Assembly: GCA_030674155.1 (NCBI GenBank)
Contig: CM060318.1
Coordinates: 70,115,065-70,179,064 of the forward strand
Direction: 5' to 3'
Length of the DNA stretch: 64,000 nucleotides
DNA from: Stramonita haemastoma
Lineage: Eukaryota > Mollusca > Gastropoda > Neogastropoda > Muricidae
Below the pieces are notes generated by a model that did not search any database, was not told the DNA's origin, and saw nothing but the letters and a program-made list of their open reading frames with translations. How positions within the stretch are numbered: position 1 is the stretch's first letter; each line of letters begins with the position of its first letter. The translations under genes and the position numbers were made by a program. Below are positions 1-15,500 of the stretch, piece after piece.

Positions 1-2653
1 GACAGCTAAAAGATTAAACTAGAAATCTACCACTAAAAAGGACTAACCCTGTAGTCAACCTGGTTTACAGACCCACACCTGGACCAGACTAGAATCCCCA
101 GCAAGGAAAAGGTCAATGCTACATAAAGTCAGTAAACCTATCAGTGCTTGAGTGCCATGGAGCCACAAGAAAGGGAAAAATCAATGCTTGCAAGCCATAA
201 GAGAGGGAACTATTAGTGTTTGACACGACAAACCAGAAACGACCCTGAGCACCATCTACCTGTTGGATAGATCATGGGTACCAGCCCAATCACAGGTATG
301 TTTATAAATAACTAAAGTTGCTATGAACTCAATGGAAATATAAACGCCATCATCATGCAGGTTGAGTATTATCCAGCTGTGAGATGTGGGGTCACCAGTC
401 AAGTATAATTTACTTTCGAATGTGCATTCAAATTACCTAAAAAAAACACTGCACATAATTATCTATTACCCTTGAGGCCAGTTTAGACTATGATATTATG
501 AGTGAAAGGAAGCATAGAGAACAGCTCTGTCATGCATGATGTCAAATGAAATCTCTCTGGACCTCATCTACCATGATAATGACAGTTATGGATTCCACCT
601 GCCTTTAATTGGCAAATTAGCATAAAAAGTCTGGGGTTCTTGAAAGAGATATTGGAAGGAATCAAAACAGTTATTGCACCAGTCCCTAGAGTGGGCATAC
701 AACATGGACTGGATCCACAAATAGCCCATTACTGCTGTGAAGACAGGATTTAGCAGATGGTACATACCTATTCCCATTCCAACTTCTGCTGGATTAGACC
801 AGGCATCCCAAAGTGACCATACTGGAAAGGTTATGTTGGTGGCCTCACAGTTGTGTAATAACCACAAAAATGTTATGGATCGCTGGTTCTAACGGTGCGA
901 GAGAACAAGTATTGCATTGCTCTGATGAAATTAAGACAAGTGATGAGGTAGCACCCCCTCCCCCAAAGAAAACCCACACCAAAACAAAACTCAACTGCAA
1001 ACAAATCAAAATGGGGGAGAGGGGCAAATGAAGGCCTTGAACTGCTGCTCACTGAAGTTTAGTACCATAAGGACCCTTTCTGATACTGAGCCAGTCAGTG
1101 AGAAGCCCACATTGGAGTAAAAACCATCACTGTTCACTTCCCAAAGCACTCTTTACCAATCTGTTGATCCTAGACCTCCGAGACAATCACATATGAAATC
1201 TGGATGATAACATCAAAGTTTAAGTTCAGATTAAAAAAAGTAATGGGCAACCACATTTCCATTCTACGATCATAGTGATGCTAGAGAAATAAGGGTTTGG
1301 TTGACAACGGTAAGTATTCTCACCTCTTCATGAAATACGCAGTGTTAAACAGGTACAACGATTCCCATACATATTAGTATTATTGGTCAGGTAATCTGAA
1401 TTAAGACCCATGCTTCAGGAAAGAGCTGCCCCAAAACCCACAATGATTACAAGCCTTTGCAGAAAATTAATAGTCCATATCACAACAGCCATAGTCCATC
1501 TCACAACTGGCTGTCAACCATGCTGGCTGGTTATCTGCATGGAATGTGTTCTTTGAAGAAGATATCTTCAGTTTATGTGTATTTGGCTTTGTTAGGTAAG
1601 CATGACACTATGTACTATTTACCTATTACTTATTTCTCATCAGTTCCACTTTATTGTCAGTTCAAATATGAACATCAACAAAATTTGTAGTCAACTGCAA
1701 TTGGACAGCATGAAAAGTCGTGTAATTTAATAACCTACAAGCTGTGTACACAATTTAGCCAGAAAAACGTTTTCGGGGAAAAAACACACACTTTTTCTAC
1801 TTCACCCATTATGTTAATAGGAGAGGCTAAAATGGCCCAACTTTATTTTGTAGTTTCCAGAATGTGAGATCATAGGTGGACCACAAATAAAATAAAACAA
1901 AATACAGGGTATGACAACACTTTGCTGCCGTGTCATCTTTCTTGTAACTATTATATGTACCATTCCCTTCAAAAAATAAAAAAGAGAACATTTTCCTTCT
2001 TTAATGTCACTCCCAGAATAGTCAATAATCCCATTCTTAGTTATCAACACTTTAAGACAAGAAAAATCTAAAAACCACCACTGAAAACCAGTTTTTAAAA
2101 ATTCTGGCTTATAGTATTTTGAATTTTCAACTAACTTTCACAAAATCAGCCTCTTACTGGTAGCAAAAAAACCAGCTCATTTTGGCACTTTACTCCCCGA
2201 ATATATCAACAGAATTTTGGAAAGGTTTGCTTGGTCTTAAAAAATCTTGAAAATAAAAAAAGAAAGAAAAAAAGAAAGAAAAAAAAGAAAGCTTTTGTTA
2301 TCAATTTATTTTTTATAATAATGTGCCAAGTAGCGTTTGTGGAATAACTGACTGCTGTAGGTATCCAATTTTTAAGGAGATGATCTCTTCAACACGATTT
2401 CAGTTTAGGAAGAAAAGATTAATTACAATGCCTGTCAGCAATTGGTTCTGTCCATGAGGAGCTTATGAAAATGTACACTTCATTTGGCAATGATAGATCA
2501 GCGATACTTCAAGCAATACCCAATTCAAAATTTAAAAAAAAACACACACAAAAAAGCATGATACAGCAATAGTTTTAAGCTAGGTGTTCATCAGGGTATT
2601 TTGAAGTCATTTCAGCACGATTTTCATTTGAATACATTATCTTCTGCACCTAC
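1..2653. other. no supported gene
   Basis: AT-rich sequence with short open frames only. The minus-strand 93-codon frame at 867-586 begins without ATG and has no recognised motif. Probably RBBP6 intron or unassigned DNA. Confidence 0.5.
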
Positions 2654-2692
2654 CTGTTTCAGCTGATCCAAACTTAACTGCTTCTGCTGCTT
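2654..2692 (-). other. candidate 39-nt microexon
   Basis: A good acceptor (TTTTTGCAG) and donor (GTAGGT) on the minus strand flank 39 bases that read KQQKQLSLDQLKQ in phase 0 or AAEAVKFGSAET in phase 1. It lies downstream of the RBBP6 DWNN exons in transcript order. Direct joining to the DWNN exon (phase 2, TG) would create TGA. Assignment to RBBP6 is unproven. Confidence 0.25.
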
Positions 2693-5600
2693 CTGCAAAA
2701 ATTAGAGCCAAATGCACACAGATTAGCACATTTCATAATTCAAAAACATCCTGACAAGTCAACTTGCATCCACTTTATCTGGAAGGAAAGACAGCGTTTT
2801 GAAAGAAACATTTAAGCACATTCCGGTCTTAACATCACATTCTCACAGCTAACAGACAGAAAGGAGCAGAATTTCTTTTTTGACTCTATATGTTCTGTTG
2901 TCTATGTATGTGCATGTGCACTTATGCATGTGTGTAAAAATATGACTGCATGTTGTGGACATGCTCAGATGGCCAAGACAATGTTCATGCAGTGTCTGTA
3001 TGTACAGCATACACACAAACCATGCCATCATGTGTGATGGCCATTTTCACTATTTTTTTCCCCACAAAAAGTTGATTGGCACTGTATCAATGGAAGAAGG
3101 AATAATCCAAGAGAATTTGTCATGTCCTTTGCTCTTTAGGTTGATTGCGCTGTCTATATGATGCAACATCATTTGGAACTCTGAAGAAATTTGATGAAGA
3201 CACAGAATGAAATGATAGGATGACTTCTACATAATTTTGCTGTTTAGTTTTGTGAATATTTTTATCTCAATAGTTAAATTTCTGAAGTTCAGTGTCACGT
3301 GTTTTCACTTATCATTTATTAATGTGTTTTTGTGTATGATCTGTTGAAGATTCATCTGCCTTTGTACTTCATTATATGTAAAGTATGTACAGTATTTCTA
3401 CTCCACCCTCTTTTTCATGTTGTTTAACCTGGTAGCGTTTCATTACTGTGGTTTTTTCTCTTTTTCTTCTTCTTTCTTTGGACCTTGGCTGCCTACTACA
3501 AAAGCACCAGTGTGGAAAAGTGTCCATAGAGAGAAGGATGATTCATGTGATCCTACTTTTTACATGACATAAAAGACAACTGTGGCATGGGGTTTTGACA
3601 TGGTGAATATTGAACAGTCTCTATAGATCTTTTTAACATCTATTCAGTTTGCATGCAAGCTGAAATCAGAAAAACTAGAAACTGGCTGTTTCCAAGATGA
3701 AAATTACCTGGAAGGTGTAATGCCAGTTGACAAAAACTTTAAAGAAAAAAAGAGGTTGGGGAGGGGAGGGGGGAAGTGATGGGTTGATGCAAAGATATAT
3801 ATGTACATTTTTTAATGTTGACCAATGTAAATATCAGGATTTTCTTTCTTAAGACATAATGAAGGTCCTATTCTGTATATACTCCAACTACCTGTGTAAA
3901 CAAATATAAACTTTATACAATACACATATACTTCAAACTGCCATCAGGTTTCACACAAGTTCATCTCTTTGTAACAGAAGTCAGTCACATACTGATGTGT
4001 TGTGTGAGGTTGTATCTTTTAAATCCATGTCTCTCCAAGTACCAAAGGACAGTAAAACACTGTCCCATCATGGCATTTGACAATGAAGAGAGCATCATTA
4101 GCCTTGCATAGCAAAACTGATGCGCAAGCAAATGGGCAGATTCTCAGGTCTCTATATGATTTGAGCCAGAGAAAGCCAAATTTGTCATTTTTATTAAAAA
4201 TAGAGCAAAAACCTTCTTAATAAAATTATTAATAAGAGAATAAGCTGATGTACATAAACTGATGCATTACTTTCAACTGGTTGTAAATGTTATTGCACAT
4301 TTTCTCCAACACCGTTGCAATGCGGCGGGAATTTTCTTCACTATAAACATGAGATGAAATGGAATGCTTGCAGATGACAAGGTGAGATGGGTTTTACTCA
4401 GGAAGTGCAGTGGCAAAAGTGTCAAGAGTAGAGGATAGAACAGAATGTATCCAAAACAGACCTACTCATCCACTCTACCACTGAATAAAATGCACCCATG
4501 TGTTGAATAAACAAAAAGTATTTATTCAATCAACACCGACACTGAAAACACGACAGTGCCTGTTCCTGAGATCACCCATCTGAAGTTCTTGACACCAATT
4601 CTATGATGATGTCTGCCGACTGTTGACTCATCCTGGTTTCTCTGCTTTTTGTAGTTTATTCTGTTGTGATCCAAAAAAGCATGTAGTAAAAATTGGAGGC
4701 AGTATAAACTGTTCTTTTCTCCATTCAAGTTGTGAAGTTTCCCCAATTTGTTGAAACATGATGACACTTGTCCATGCATCTTTCTGATCAGCTCCAACTA
4801 AATCTTGTATTCCAGAAGAATCACAGAGATGTGAAGCACAAGTCTCACACACACACACAATTCATATGCAAAAAAGCATATAAGCAAATACCTAAAATAG
4901 TTGACAGAAATGAAACTAAATTGCACAAGATATTTCTGATATTCAGAAACAAAAAACCATATCTACCTCAAAAAGGCCTAAAAAAACAACCAAAAAACCT
5001 CAACCCCCAAACAAAAACAAAACACCCCAGCCTCTGAACAAAAAAACAAAACCCCATATACACTGCCCCCTCCTGTCAATGTTATTTATGAATCAGTTGC
5101 AACTGAATGTTGTATTGCCCTTTCTCCGCAATAACTTGATCAAGAACATCTACTGACAATCATTTTGATCAATAATATTTCACACTATCCATTACCCCCC
5201 CTCGGGCAAGCTCAACAGACTGATGAAAGTTAAACTAGTAACCAATTTAATTAAAATCACAATGATCACCAGGTTCAACAAGACATTTTCAACAAGCTAA
5301 ACTGGCTGGCACAGAATATAACCCACCTATTCTGCAAATTATTCAGAAGACAGGGAATTCTATCACAGGTTACAAAAACAATTTCTGGAATAGGTCATTT
5401 CACCATTTCAATGACTACAGATTACTTGCTTAAATGTAGTGAAGTTGATCATTTTCTTTGCGCTCTGATCTACATTTCTAGAATATTTACAATCATAAAC
5501 TGGTTAGACCCCCCCCTCCCCCCCCCCCCCAAATCTCTGGTTAGATATTTGATGCAGAGGTAATATTGTTTTGAGCTGTTGTCACACCTTGCAATCGCCA

Positions 5601-8600
5601 CAACACACTTCTTCACCGCTACTGTTTACTGGTTTTGAAACACTATGTTTTGGAATACACTTGTGTTTTGCTTGGATCACATGGTGACAGCAAGGATACA
5701 AGACATAGGCCTATGTGACCCGATATTCAGTGTAAGACAGTAACATGAAAAGAAGTCACATCTATGAGTACAAGTATGTTTTGTCTGCTTTAGTTGTACA
5801 GTTAGCTGTCTGCATGCCATTGTTTTGTTTGGTTAATTGTGATGCAATACTGTCAACTGTTTTGTCCCTCTATGTGACATCACAACCACAAAAGTCCATC
5901 CCATTATGCTATCGTCAATGCCACATCATTTCCTTATGCAATGGTGTACAGCATTATGTTAATTATTCCAACAATACAGTGTAAAGATACAATAAATGGA
6001 AAACCCCTTGTGCACAGTTTCTCTGGAAACCCAGGAAATAAAGGAGTAGCAGGCTTGGAAACTCACGATTTAGCAATAAAAAATACTCTCCTACTAAAGC
6101 AGCCAGCTGGGACAAAGAATTAATCTAACAAATCCTTTTTAGGACCAGTTTTGTTGTTTCTGCAAAGTGGTTTTCCGTCTTTGTAACCCAACCTTTCTGA
6201 GTATATTTTCCTCCCGTTTTCTTGCACAGAAAACCATTTTCATATCACTAAGCTTTGCTGTTAAAGCACACAAACTATAAACTTTGCCTGCTCTTTTTAC
6301 ATATAGTTACAGCTCTTTTTTCATACACAGTTGTATTTTAACTAGCTTTGTCAAAGATTCTGCACTGCAATTGTTATTTCTGAAAAATCAAAAGCCACAA
6401 TTTTCTTTTTTCTTTTTTTTTTTAAAAAAAAAGGAAAATCTACAATGTTTACATGTGAAAATTTAGTTTGGTGTTCAGGAAATCAACTAAAACACGGAAA
6501 AAGTTTGAATTTTAAAACTATATGGATTTTTTGTTTCTTGGCCATCTATATTGTTTTCTGATAGCCACTAACATTAGCAATAGCCTGTAGAAGTAGCCTG
6601 TTAAAAGTACAAATGTTCACAACACCATCATGAAGCCCATTAAGTCATTAATTCTGAATGCACCATAAAATGGTTTTAACAAGCTCTTACAACACATGTA
6701 CACATGCATTTAGTTTGCCTGATTTGAACAAAGATCAGAACAAACAAAAAAGATCATGTAACAAGAGTTCAGTGAGCTTGGATTACAAAACCAGAAACAC
6801 ATATTTCAGGGCATACTTTTTCTCAATGCAAGGCTTGTAGAAGATAAAATGTGCAGTCCATAGATTCAGAATTATTTAAACAAAACATGAATATAACTTC
6901 CCATTTAACACTTATGCTCTGAAAAAATGAGCAGTAGCACCAAAAAATGTACATTATCACATATGCTTGGTAAAATCAACAAAGCACCTTCCAAGAACAC
7001 AAAAAGTTCTTTAGCATTAACAACAAAAACTTTCAATAAAACAGACACAAATCACTATCATAATAGAACTCCTCTACTTCAAGACATGATCAAAGACATT
7101 CATACCCACACATCATTCTGAGTAATGGAATCATTGTGAACGAGCAGAAAACCGTTACAGCACCACTAAAAACTTTAAATGCAATGATTTTCCAGCAACA
7201 TAACTGGATTTTCACTACAATCAGGTCAACAAAGTCATCAAGTCATTTACCTGGGAAGCAAAACAAACATGGAAAAATGAAAAAAAACAATGCTTCCATA
7301 CTCGTTTTTACACCTTTTTGGTAAGCACTATCAGTGTTGTAGCCACACTGTGATTGTTGTGTATCAATATACACAGGATACAATAAGCATAAAAGCAAGC
7401 AAGCAGTGGAGGTTTGGGGGAATTTTGACAGACTGAAGAGCAAAAAGATGAAAAAATAGGGTTCTGTAAACACTAACAGGGGAATCACATATAAACTATA
7501 GTAAGGATACCTCTCTTTCTAACACTTGGTGTATGTGAAGTGTATGGAGTCATCTTTTTAATCTCTTATGTAATGAGTGAGCTTCAAATTTCTTGTTTAC
7601 CCCCCCCCACCTTTTTCTTATAAGTAAGCGCCTGTACAGAAGCAAGCTGCCTGACTTTGCTTTCACTTCTCTGAAAAAAAGCCATGTTTAAGCTTATTAC
7701 ACACCTTTTGATCAAGTCTTAAATTATATATAAAATAAAAAAGTGATTGTTCAAAGAGGAGAGTCAAAATTTTTTCTCTACAACAATTGCAGATATTGCA
7801 AAACAAATGACTAACAACTGTTTTCTGACTTCCCTGAACGTCCCTCCATTTCTAGAAACAGTGAAAATGCAAAACATGTTAACAGCTGTGCAACAGACAT
7901 AGGGCATTCACCTGATACTCCTGACTCAAATCCTACTGCTGATTAAGCTACAATGCTTAACAAAGCTGGCATTAACGGATGCAAAATCTTCAGCAACATG
8001 AAAACCAGGACAATTTCCCATGCTTTTCTTGATGATATTGCTCTTATTTTACTTTTATTTTCTGGCCATGTAATATGCTGTGTATCGTATGTGCATGCAT
8101 TTTTTCCTTATTTTTTTGTGCTAGTCAAATTTTTCATGTTCATATGTAACCTATTTAAATTGATTTGATTGTACAGCGTGGTGAGCCCATGTTTTGGGGG
8201 AATTCACGCTATATATTTATTATTATGCTACTGGATGGTAGATAAATTGAATACTTTCTTCCAGACACTGCCATTACAAGAACTGAGAACAGCAATTTTG
8301 AACGAAGCAGCTATCAGACTGCTCGATCACGGCTGCTCAAAACGGGGAAAATCTGACTCTTTAGTTGGCGGCTGGCACTGCACTCCGTAACCCGAAATTC
8401 CATCCCACCGCTATCTAGGGCACCGCGCGTTCAGGGGTCAGAGTCCAGCATCTGGCGATGCTGCTATACTTTCCTTCTTTGCTGTCTATTAGCCACTGAG
8501 CAAATTTCTGTATGAAAGGCATTTTGTACCATACGCTGCCAGATTCCCATGATTTTTTACAATGATCATACTTCAGTGAACAAAACTTCAATACTTGCTT

Positions 8601-8709
8601 TACCTGTTTGTGGTAACTTTGTTGGTGTCAGTTTTTGTTAACTATTTTTAAAAAATATTTTAAAACCATTGTCTCTCTCAAGAAACAAAGCCTGAGTGTC
8701 AGCTTGTTG

Positions 8710-8710
<1 letters not shown>
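2693..8710. other. no supported gene
   Basis: AT-rich, with poly-C runs near 5512-5530 and 7602-7608. A dispersed-repeat tail like 25425-25550 occurs at 8170-8230. A tRNA-B-box-like stretch (GACTCAAATCCTACTG) near 7922 may be a SINE remnant. No exon supported. Confidence 0.5.
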
Positions 8711-9335
<625 letters not shown>

Positions 9336-12135
9336 CTCGTTTTTACTTTGATGTCAAAGTGTAGGTTTCTGTGTGGTTTGTTCTTTTTTCACAACACTAA
9401 AATAGTCACGCTTTTGATCACAACATTTTTTCAACATGATCAGAAGATTTTTTTGTATAGTATAAGAAACATCAATGAAATATATTTTTTAAAAACCCCA
9501 GTCATTTGTGAGCTATTTCTGCCTGATGCCACTGAGAAGACATTTGTTTTCTACTGTGTGCTCGGGGTTATAAGCTGTACTGGATTTAGTTAGTAAATAA
9601 ACCTTCAGCTGAAGCAGGAAACCACTAAAATCTGATAAAACAGTGGACTGTGTACGTGCTGAATCGCCATGACTATGCAGTAGGCCTAGTGTTTAGAATG
9701 AAGTGAGATATCTAGCCGACACTAATGACTGCCAGACTCTCACCCCACGCTCTGTATCGCGCTGCTTCACGCGCGGCTGCAGGTGGTAGCCTACTACGGT
9801 GTGTTCATCTATGGCTTCGCTGTGCCCACAGAAACAAAACTGTCAAAAAAAACACCCTAGTTAGTCTGCATGCAGACATGTTCAATTTCTTCTCTACATT
9901 TTTTGTTTGTATATTATAAATATGTGTTTTTTTGGAGAGAGAGTTAAAAATGACTGATTTTTGTGATTGTGTGTCTGCCTGTCGCTCTCCTGTTCATCTT
10001 CATCTATGTTTTGACTGCTCTCACGTCAACCAGTGTGAAAGAAAGTATATGGAGTTTGGTGTCAAAAGAAAGCTTGTTTCAAGCTGATTATAAAGAATGC
10101 TTTGTTTGTCTCTTTTTGGACGATTCACTGTACAAAACGATGTGTGAAAGAAACCATGGCAATCTACAGCTGAACATGGCTATAGCGCAAGCCCCTAGTG
10201 CAGCCTTTCCTTTTTCCCCGTTTATTTATATCAACGCCCTGCCAGCTGCGGGTCATGAACTTTGACTGGGGAACTAAAAAGACTGAAATGAGAAGCCGTG
10301 CGATACACTTTACCTGTTCAATGATTCTATCAGCATTTTAGATACTGTTCTAACCCTACCTCACTCACAGAACATCTCAGATACAGGCACCAACTTTTAT
10401 AAATTAATCTTCGGTTTTATCATACTTTTAACCACACTTCACAGAGGTGGACACAAGTACAGAATTTTCTTTATTTTTCCCATACACATGCTCTATGACT
10501 GAACTTTGCCACTTCTTGCTCACATCACTAACCACAACAATCATCACAAATGTTTCTTTGACAAAATTGAGTGCAACAAGAAAAACATCACATTCCTTTA
10601 ATCAAAAAAATACACAGGGATCTTTCAAACAAACAAACAAAAAGAAATCAACCCAAAAGGAAAAAAAAAAAGTAGGGGGGGGGGAATAATAAGACAGCAA
10701 ACTCCATATAAAATATGCACCTTAACAGTTATCCATATTCTTGCAAAATCTCGTATCATTTTGCACAAAATACAATATTTAAAAACACCAGATATGAATA
10801 ACAGGCACAGAATGAGAGCAGTGTTCCTTAAGTAAGAGGAACTAAAGTCAATGTGATTAGATGTGGAAAAGTCGTTTCTTTGGAAAAAGTATTTAAAAAA
10901 ACAGCCCCAAAACAAAACAAAAAACCCCAAAGAGCAAACAAACAAAAACCCCCTCAACCAACCAACCAACACTCCCTACCCCCAAAGACCTGAAAAATAA
11001 GGTGAAAACAACACAGAAAGAGATCAAATATGAAGCTTGTCAACAAATAGGTTTTAGATGACAGATTCAAATGAATGGGGAGCTAAAGGGATGCAATCAT
11101 AAATATGCTTTTTTAATTTACCCCCTCCCCCCCTCTGAAAATAGCATATGAATCTTAAGGTATGTTTAAGTGTTCTTGTGAAAAGTTTGGGATCCTAGAA
11201 ACTTAGGAAGGTCTGCATCTTCAGCGAGTGCATCCCCCCTCCTTTTGTTTTTCTTTACGTTAAGACAATCATTATACTGAAATTATGACTGAAAAAACAA
11301 TTCTAGTTGGTTTTCCTACACAAAGAAAAAGATGCCCCTGTGCTAGGTGCCACTGATAAACAACAAATAAAGTGCCAAAAGTGACTATCTTCTGCAAGGT
11401 AGCCTGGACTTGAAAATTTGTTCACTCCTTTTGTATGATACAAAAAAGGAAAACGGTTATTCAATCCCAACTAACCTAGACCTATTACCTTCAATATTTT
11501 ATGCACTTGCACAGCAAATACTTTTGTTCTACAAAGCATATTTTGTGTCTAACAACAAAAGCCCATTCCAATGGATTACACAGCTCTAAAAAATTATCTT
11601 TCCTAATCTGGTCCTCTTTCCATAATAGTAATAATAATATAAAAATTCAACCATCAGTTTCACATATCACGGGGCAACACGCACATCTAGGTACAAATGT
11701 ACATCCCACATTTTTGGCTGAGCTAGCAAATCTAGTTAATTGTTTGTTCTCTGATGGCACGAATGCAATTTTCAGAATTGTAAAGGTCAAGACTGATTTT
11801 TTTTGGTATTATGAATATCAAAAGTGAATATCAGGTAAAAGACATACCCAGGTCCCATGGGTTGATAACTACACACGTTTTCAGAACTTTTTTGGTATGC
11901 ATGAATTTGTACAATTGTACAAGATAAGAATCACACTATTCAAGTTCACTGTGTGGGATTATCTATTCTTCCGGACTAAGGTGTAACACATTCTGTAAAA
12001 TAAAACAAGGACTTTTTATGAATATGGTAAAAGATGCATTAACAAATGTATCCACAATTTTTGACTGAGATAAAGACTTAAGAAGCTTGCACAATAGCGT
12101 GTTTTCAATCTAATCATATTATTTCGCCAACCATT

Positions 12136-12234
<99 letters not shown>

Positions 12235-13576
12235 CAGAGAGAAAGAGAGAGCAAGGGAAGGAGGGAGGTCCCATGCTAATTCCTTTCAAAGGCCAAATAC
12301 CAAATGAATAACCCCACACTATTAAAAAAAAAAAAAAAATTGTACGCATGTAATATCTGAATCAAAAAAATTTGTATTTGAATTTTAAAAAAGCATAAAG
12401 CTGTATATAAAGTACAAAATTGAAGAGCCCTCACCCCCACCCCCCCAACACACAAAATGAAGTACTCTTAAAATAAAGGAAAAGATAACTAAAAAAAAAA
12501 AAAAATTAAAAAAATATAAAAAAGATAAAAAAAAGTAGTTTTATACATGGCAAATTTAATAAAATATGAGTCAATTTATTGCACATTAATCACAGTTTTG
12601 CTTAAAATTTATATCCATTATCACAAATATACAAACATCAAACACTGATCACGTTTTATCTACGCTAGCAGCTCCACTTCTGTTGGATAGCTGCTAGAGA
12701 GAAAATGACAGTCTAATGTCTTCACCAAAACAAACATACCCCCCCTCGCCCCCCCCAAAAAAAAAAACCCAACAAAAAAGCAACAAACAAAAACAAACCA
12801 CAAAAAAAAAAAAAAAAATTTTTAAAGAAAAAAGAAAGCTGCCCTTAGTTTTTGCACAATGTTTTTCTGGAACAAAAATCTGATAACTTATAAAGTTTTA
12901 ATAAGTTTCTTCTGTCTTCATATCCTTTTGATACTCGTTACTAATACAACTGTACCTCTACAGTCTCTGCAACACAACAGTTCAACTAAAATAGCCCCTG
13001 TTTCACAAAGCGTAATTATTTTGATTTTTGCTGTCCCACCCCCCAGCTTCATATAGCACTCATTTCTGTTTTCTTTACCGCACCTTTTGACTGTATTTTA
13101 CAACACGAAGCTTGTTATGTCACAATGTGAAAAGACTAAAAACCTGATTACAAAAGTTTCCTTCAAGGGGAAAAAGCCAACAACACATGATTTTAAAGTG
13201 TTTACAAATCCACCAACATACAAATATAATAAAGATGGAGTTGGATGGCAGATGAAGACATAAAAATGATATTCAATGCTCAAGTTCATCATCAACATCA
13301 TCATGAGCAACCATAATCAACATCATCATGAGCACAGCATAATGTATAGGAAAAAATAACAGTGGGAAATAAAATTGCCAAAATGGAATGTTCGTACTTG
13401 GAAATCACATGATCCTATAAACAATACAATCATGTCTTTCATTTAATAAATGTATACATATGAACATAGAAAACACTCTTTACTCATTTACTGAGATGTG
13501 ATCATACTCAAGTAAAATTTGCCGTCTTTCAATATGCACAAGAAAATACACACACGCACAGAATCTTAGATCATAA
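9336..13576. other. no supported gene
   Basis: AT-rich, with A-runs at 12320-12340, 12490-12505 and 12800-12820. Nothing coding was recognised on either strand. Confidence 0.5.
12139..12255. repeat. (GA)n microsatellite
   Basis: About 65 bases of pure GA, then GACAGA variants. Confidence 0.95.
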
Positions 13577-13997
13577 TATGATCCACCACATAATGAGACG
13601 CACTGCACCAGAGGTCAATTTTGAGTTATTGACATGTTATCAAACTGCAATAAAATGGCTATACAATACAAAAAACAGATTCAAAATCGGACAATTCTAG
13701 GAAAAGTTATTGCAAGTTAAAATACTAGACTGCAGGAAATGACAAAATGAGAAATTGACAAGTTTAGCATCCTAATAGGTGGTCAGAATGAGGACTTGGG
13801 TATTTTTAAAACATGTTTAAAGGCAAAAGGAAACAAATATATGATTTGATATTTCACTATAAGGTAGAATAATGGCTATACTTTATTAAGCAATCAAAAT
13901 CTCAAAATTGCCAACTTGACCCTACCTGCCTTTAATGGCTCCTAGCGGAAAAGTGGGTTATGTGCTAAGCGACTCATTTCGTGGTGGAGCGCCACAT
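13577..13997. mobile_element. MITE copy 1 with terminal inverted repeats
   Basis: About 420 bases, highly similar over the whole length to 23829-24247. The right end reads GTGGTGGAGCGCCACAT; its reverse complement matches the left end of copy 2, ATGTGACGCTCCACCAC, so the element has terminal inverted repeats of about 17-25 bases ending near AATGAG/CTCATT. The left terminus of this copy is a few bases shorter. No coding capacity, so a non-autonomous DNA transposon. Target duplications are unclear in AT-rich flanks. Confidence 0.75.
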
Positions 13998-14852
13998 ATT
14001 ACTGCTAGCACACTAGAACACTTTTTTTCACCAATATTTACTTCTGATGTTTAATTTCCTGAAACAGTTCTGTTAAAACATGTTCACATATTTCTCATTA
14101 GATGAAAATTTTCATTAATTGTTCTTTTGAATTATAACACATTTGTTCGAATTTGTTATAAATATGTGTTGCATATGTACGTTAAAGTATGCAACTCTTA
14201 ATTTTCTTGTTTTACAAGGAATTGGAAAACATGAAAAAAAGGCATATAATGCATTTCAATATGGCATATGCGATGCCATAAACCATGCCAGAGAAGAACA
14301 AAAGCTTAGAGGACAGACACGCATTACACCACCATCATCAGACCTGCCAATCCTGAATCCAACTAAGTACAGCATGCAGATGTTTTAAAGCTGATGAGAA
14401 AAAGACACTCTACAGCTTCTCTGATCTTATACATTACACTATGTTCCAAGGGTACTTTTTTGCATCTTACCCACTGGAGCTGTTTAGAACCCGACATCAA
14501 TTTGCAACTATAGCAGTTAACATGAATCGGGGCAATTACTCTGTTCACTACAAACTGCGAAAATAATCATGCCACTGCCCTGCTCACTTCCATACAATCC
14601 CTATGACACCATCCCCATTAAGTGTGCCGACCGATGAATTGAGTTCCTGTGTAAGCAAAATGACAACTCCTTCCAGAGCACACCGAGCAGGATATACACT
14701 TTATCCTTATATATCTTTCATTTTTTAACACAAAGTAAAAGAGCATTTCTATTGGCTGTTGACTGCCAACACACTGCTCAATAGACAAGCCTTGTAGGTT
14801 TGTCTCTAAGGAATAATAAGGCTATTACCCCAACCCCAGAAAAATTTTCAGG

Positions 14853-15000
14853 TAAGCTGAACAATTCGGATTAGACTATAAACTGAGGCAACCACATGCG
14901 AATGCACACAGAACATCTTGCACACACATTAAAATCTGTTCCGCCTTTCACAGGAGTAAGCCATTTTATGCTGATAGCAACGGATGACAACTAAAAACCA
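14853..15000 (+). mobile_element. SINE core fragment
   Basis: GACTATAAACTGAGGC, GAACATCTTGCACACACATT and TCTGTTCCGCCTTTCACAGG match the core shared by families A and B. Head and tail are absent. Confidence 0.45.
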
Positions 15001-15416
15001 GAAAACAACCCCCCCACCCTACCCCCATAGACACAAAAACCCATGCAAATAAGTGTCATCGACAAATTCCCCATAGTTAGAACGCAGCTACTTTAATGGT
15101 AGGTAAAAGTGGGTCACCTACAAAAAATCTCACCACTGGTGAACTTCGGAACTCTAGCCAAGGAGCAAAATCCCCCTCCCCAAATAGGCACAGTGGATCA
15201 GCAGGTCTCATCAACAAATTCCATTATTTTGCATGTATTCTACTAAAATTTAATTTGCAACTCTCATTTCCACACATGTCAAAACCTCTTCAACTTTTGG
15301 AAAAACTGCTGTTACAATCATCTTTATCAGCGACAAGTAAATCAAAAGATAAAAAGGAAAGTTGTCCAAATGTGACAAGACGGAATGTGAAGTCGAACAT
15401 TTTGTGTTTGAATATG

Positions 15417-15417
<1 letters not shown>

Positions 15418-15497
<80 letters not shown>

Positions 15498-15500
15498 CGC
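15418..15500. repeat. (TG)n microsatellite ending in (CG)n
   Basis: About 35 TG units followed by CGCGCGCGCGC. Confidence 0.95.

Noticed and set aside
586..867. Minus-strand 93-codon frame rich in Trp, Cys and Asn
   Set aside because: No ATG at its start, no motif recognised, no supporting splice structure; could be chance.
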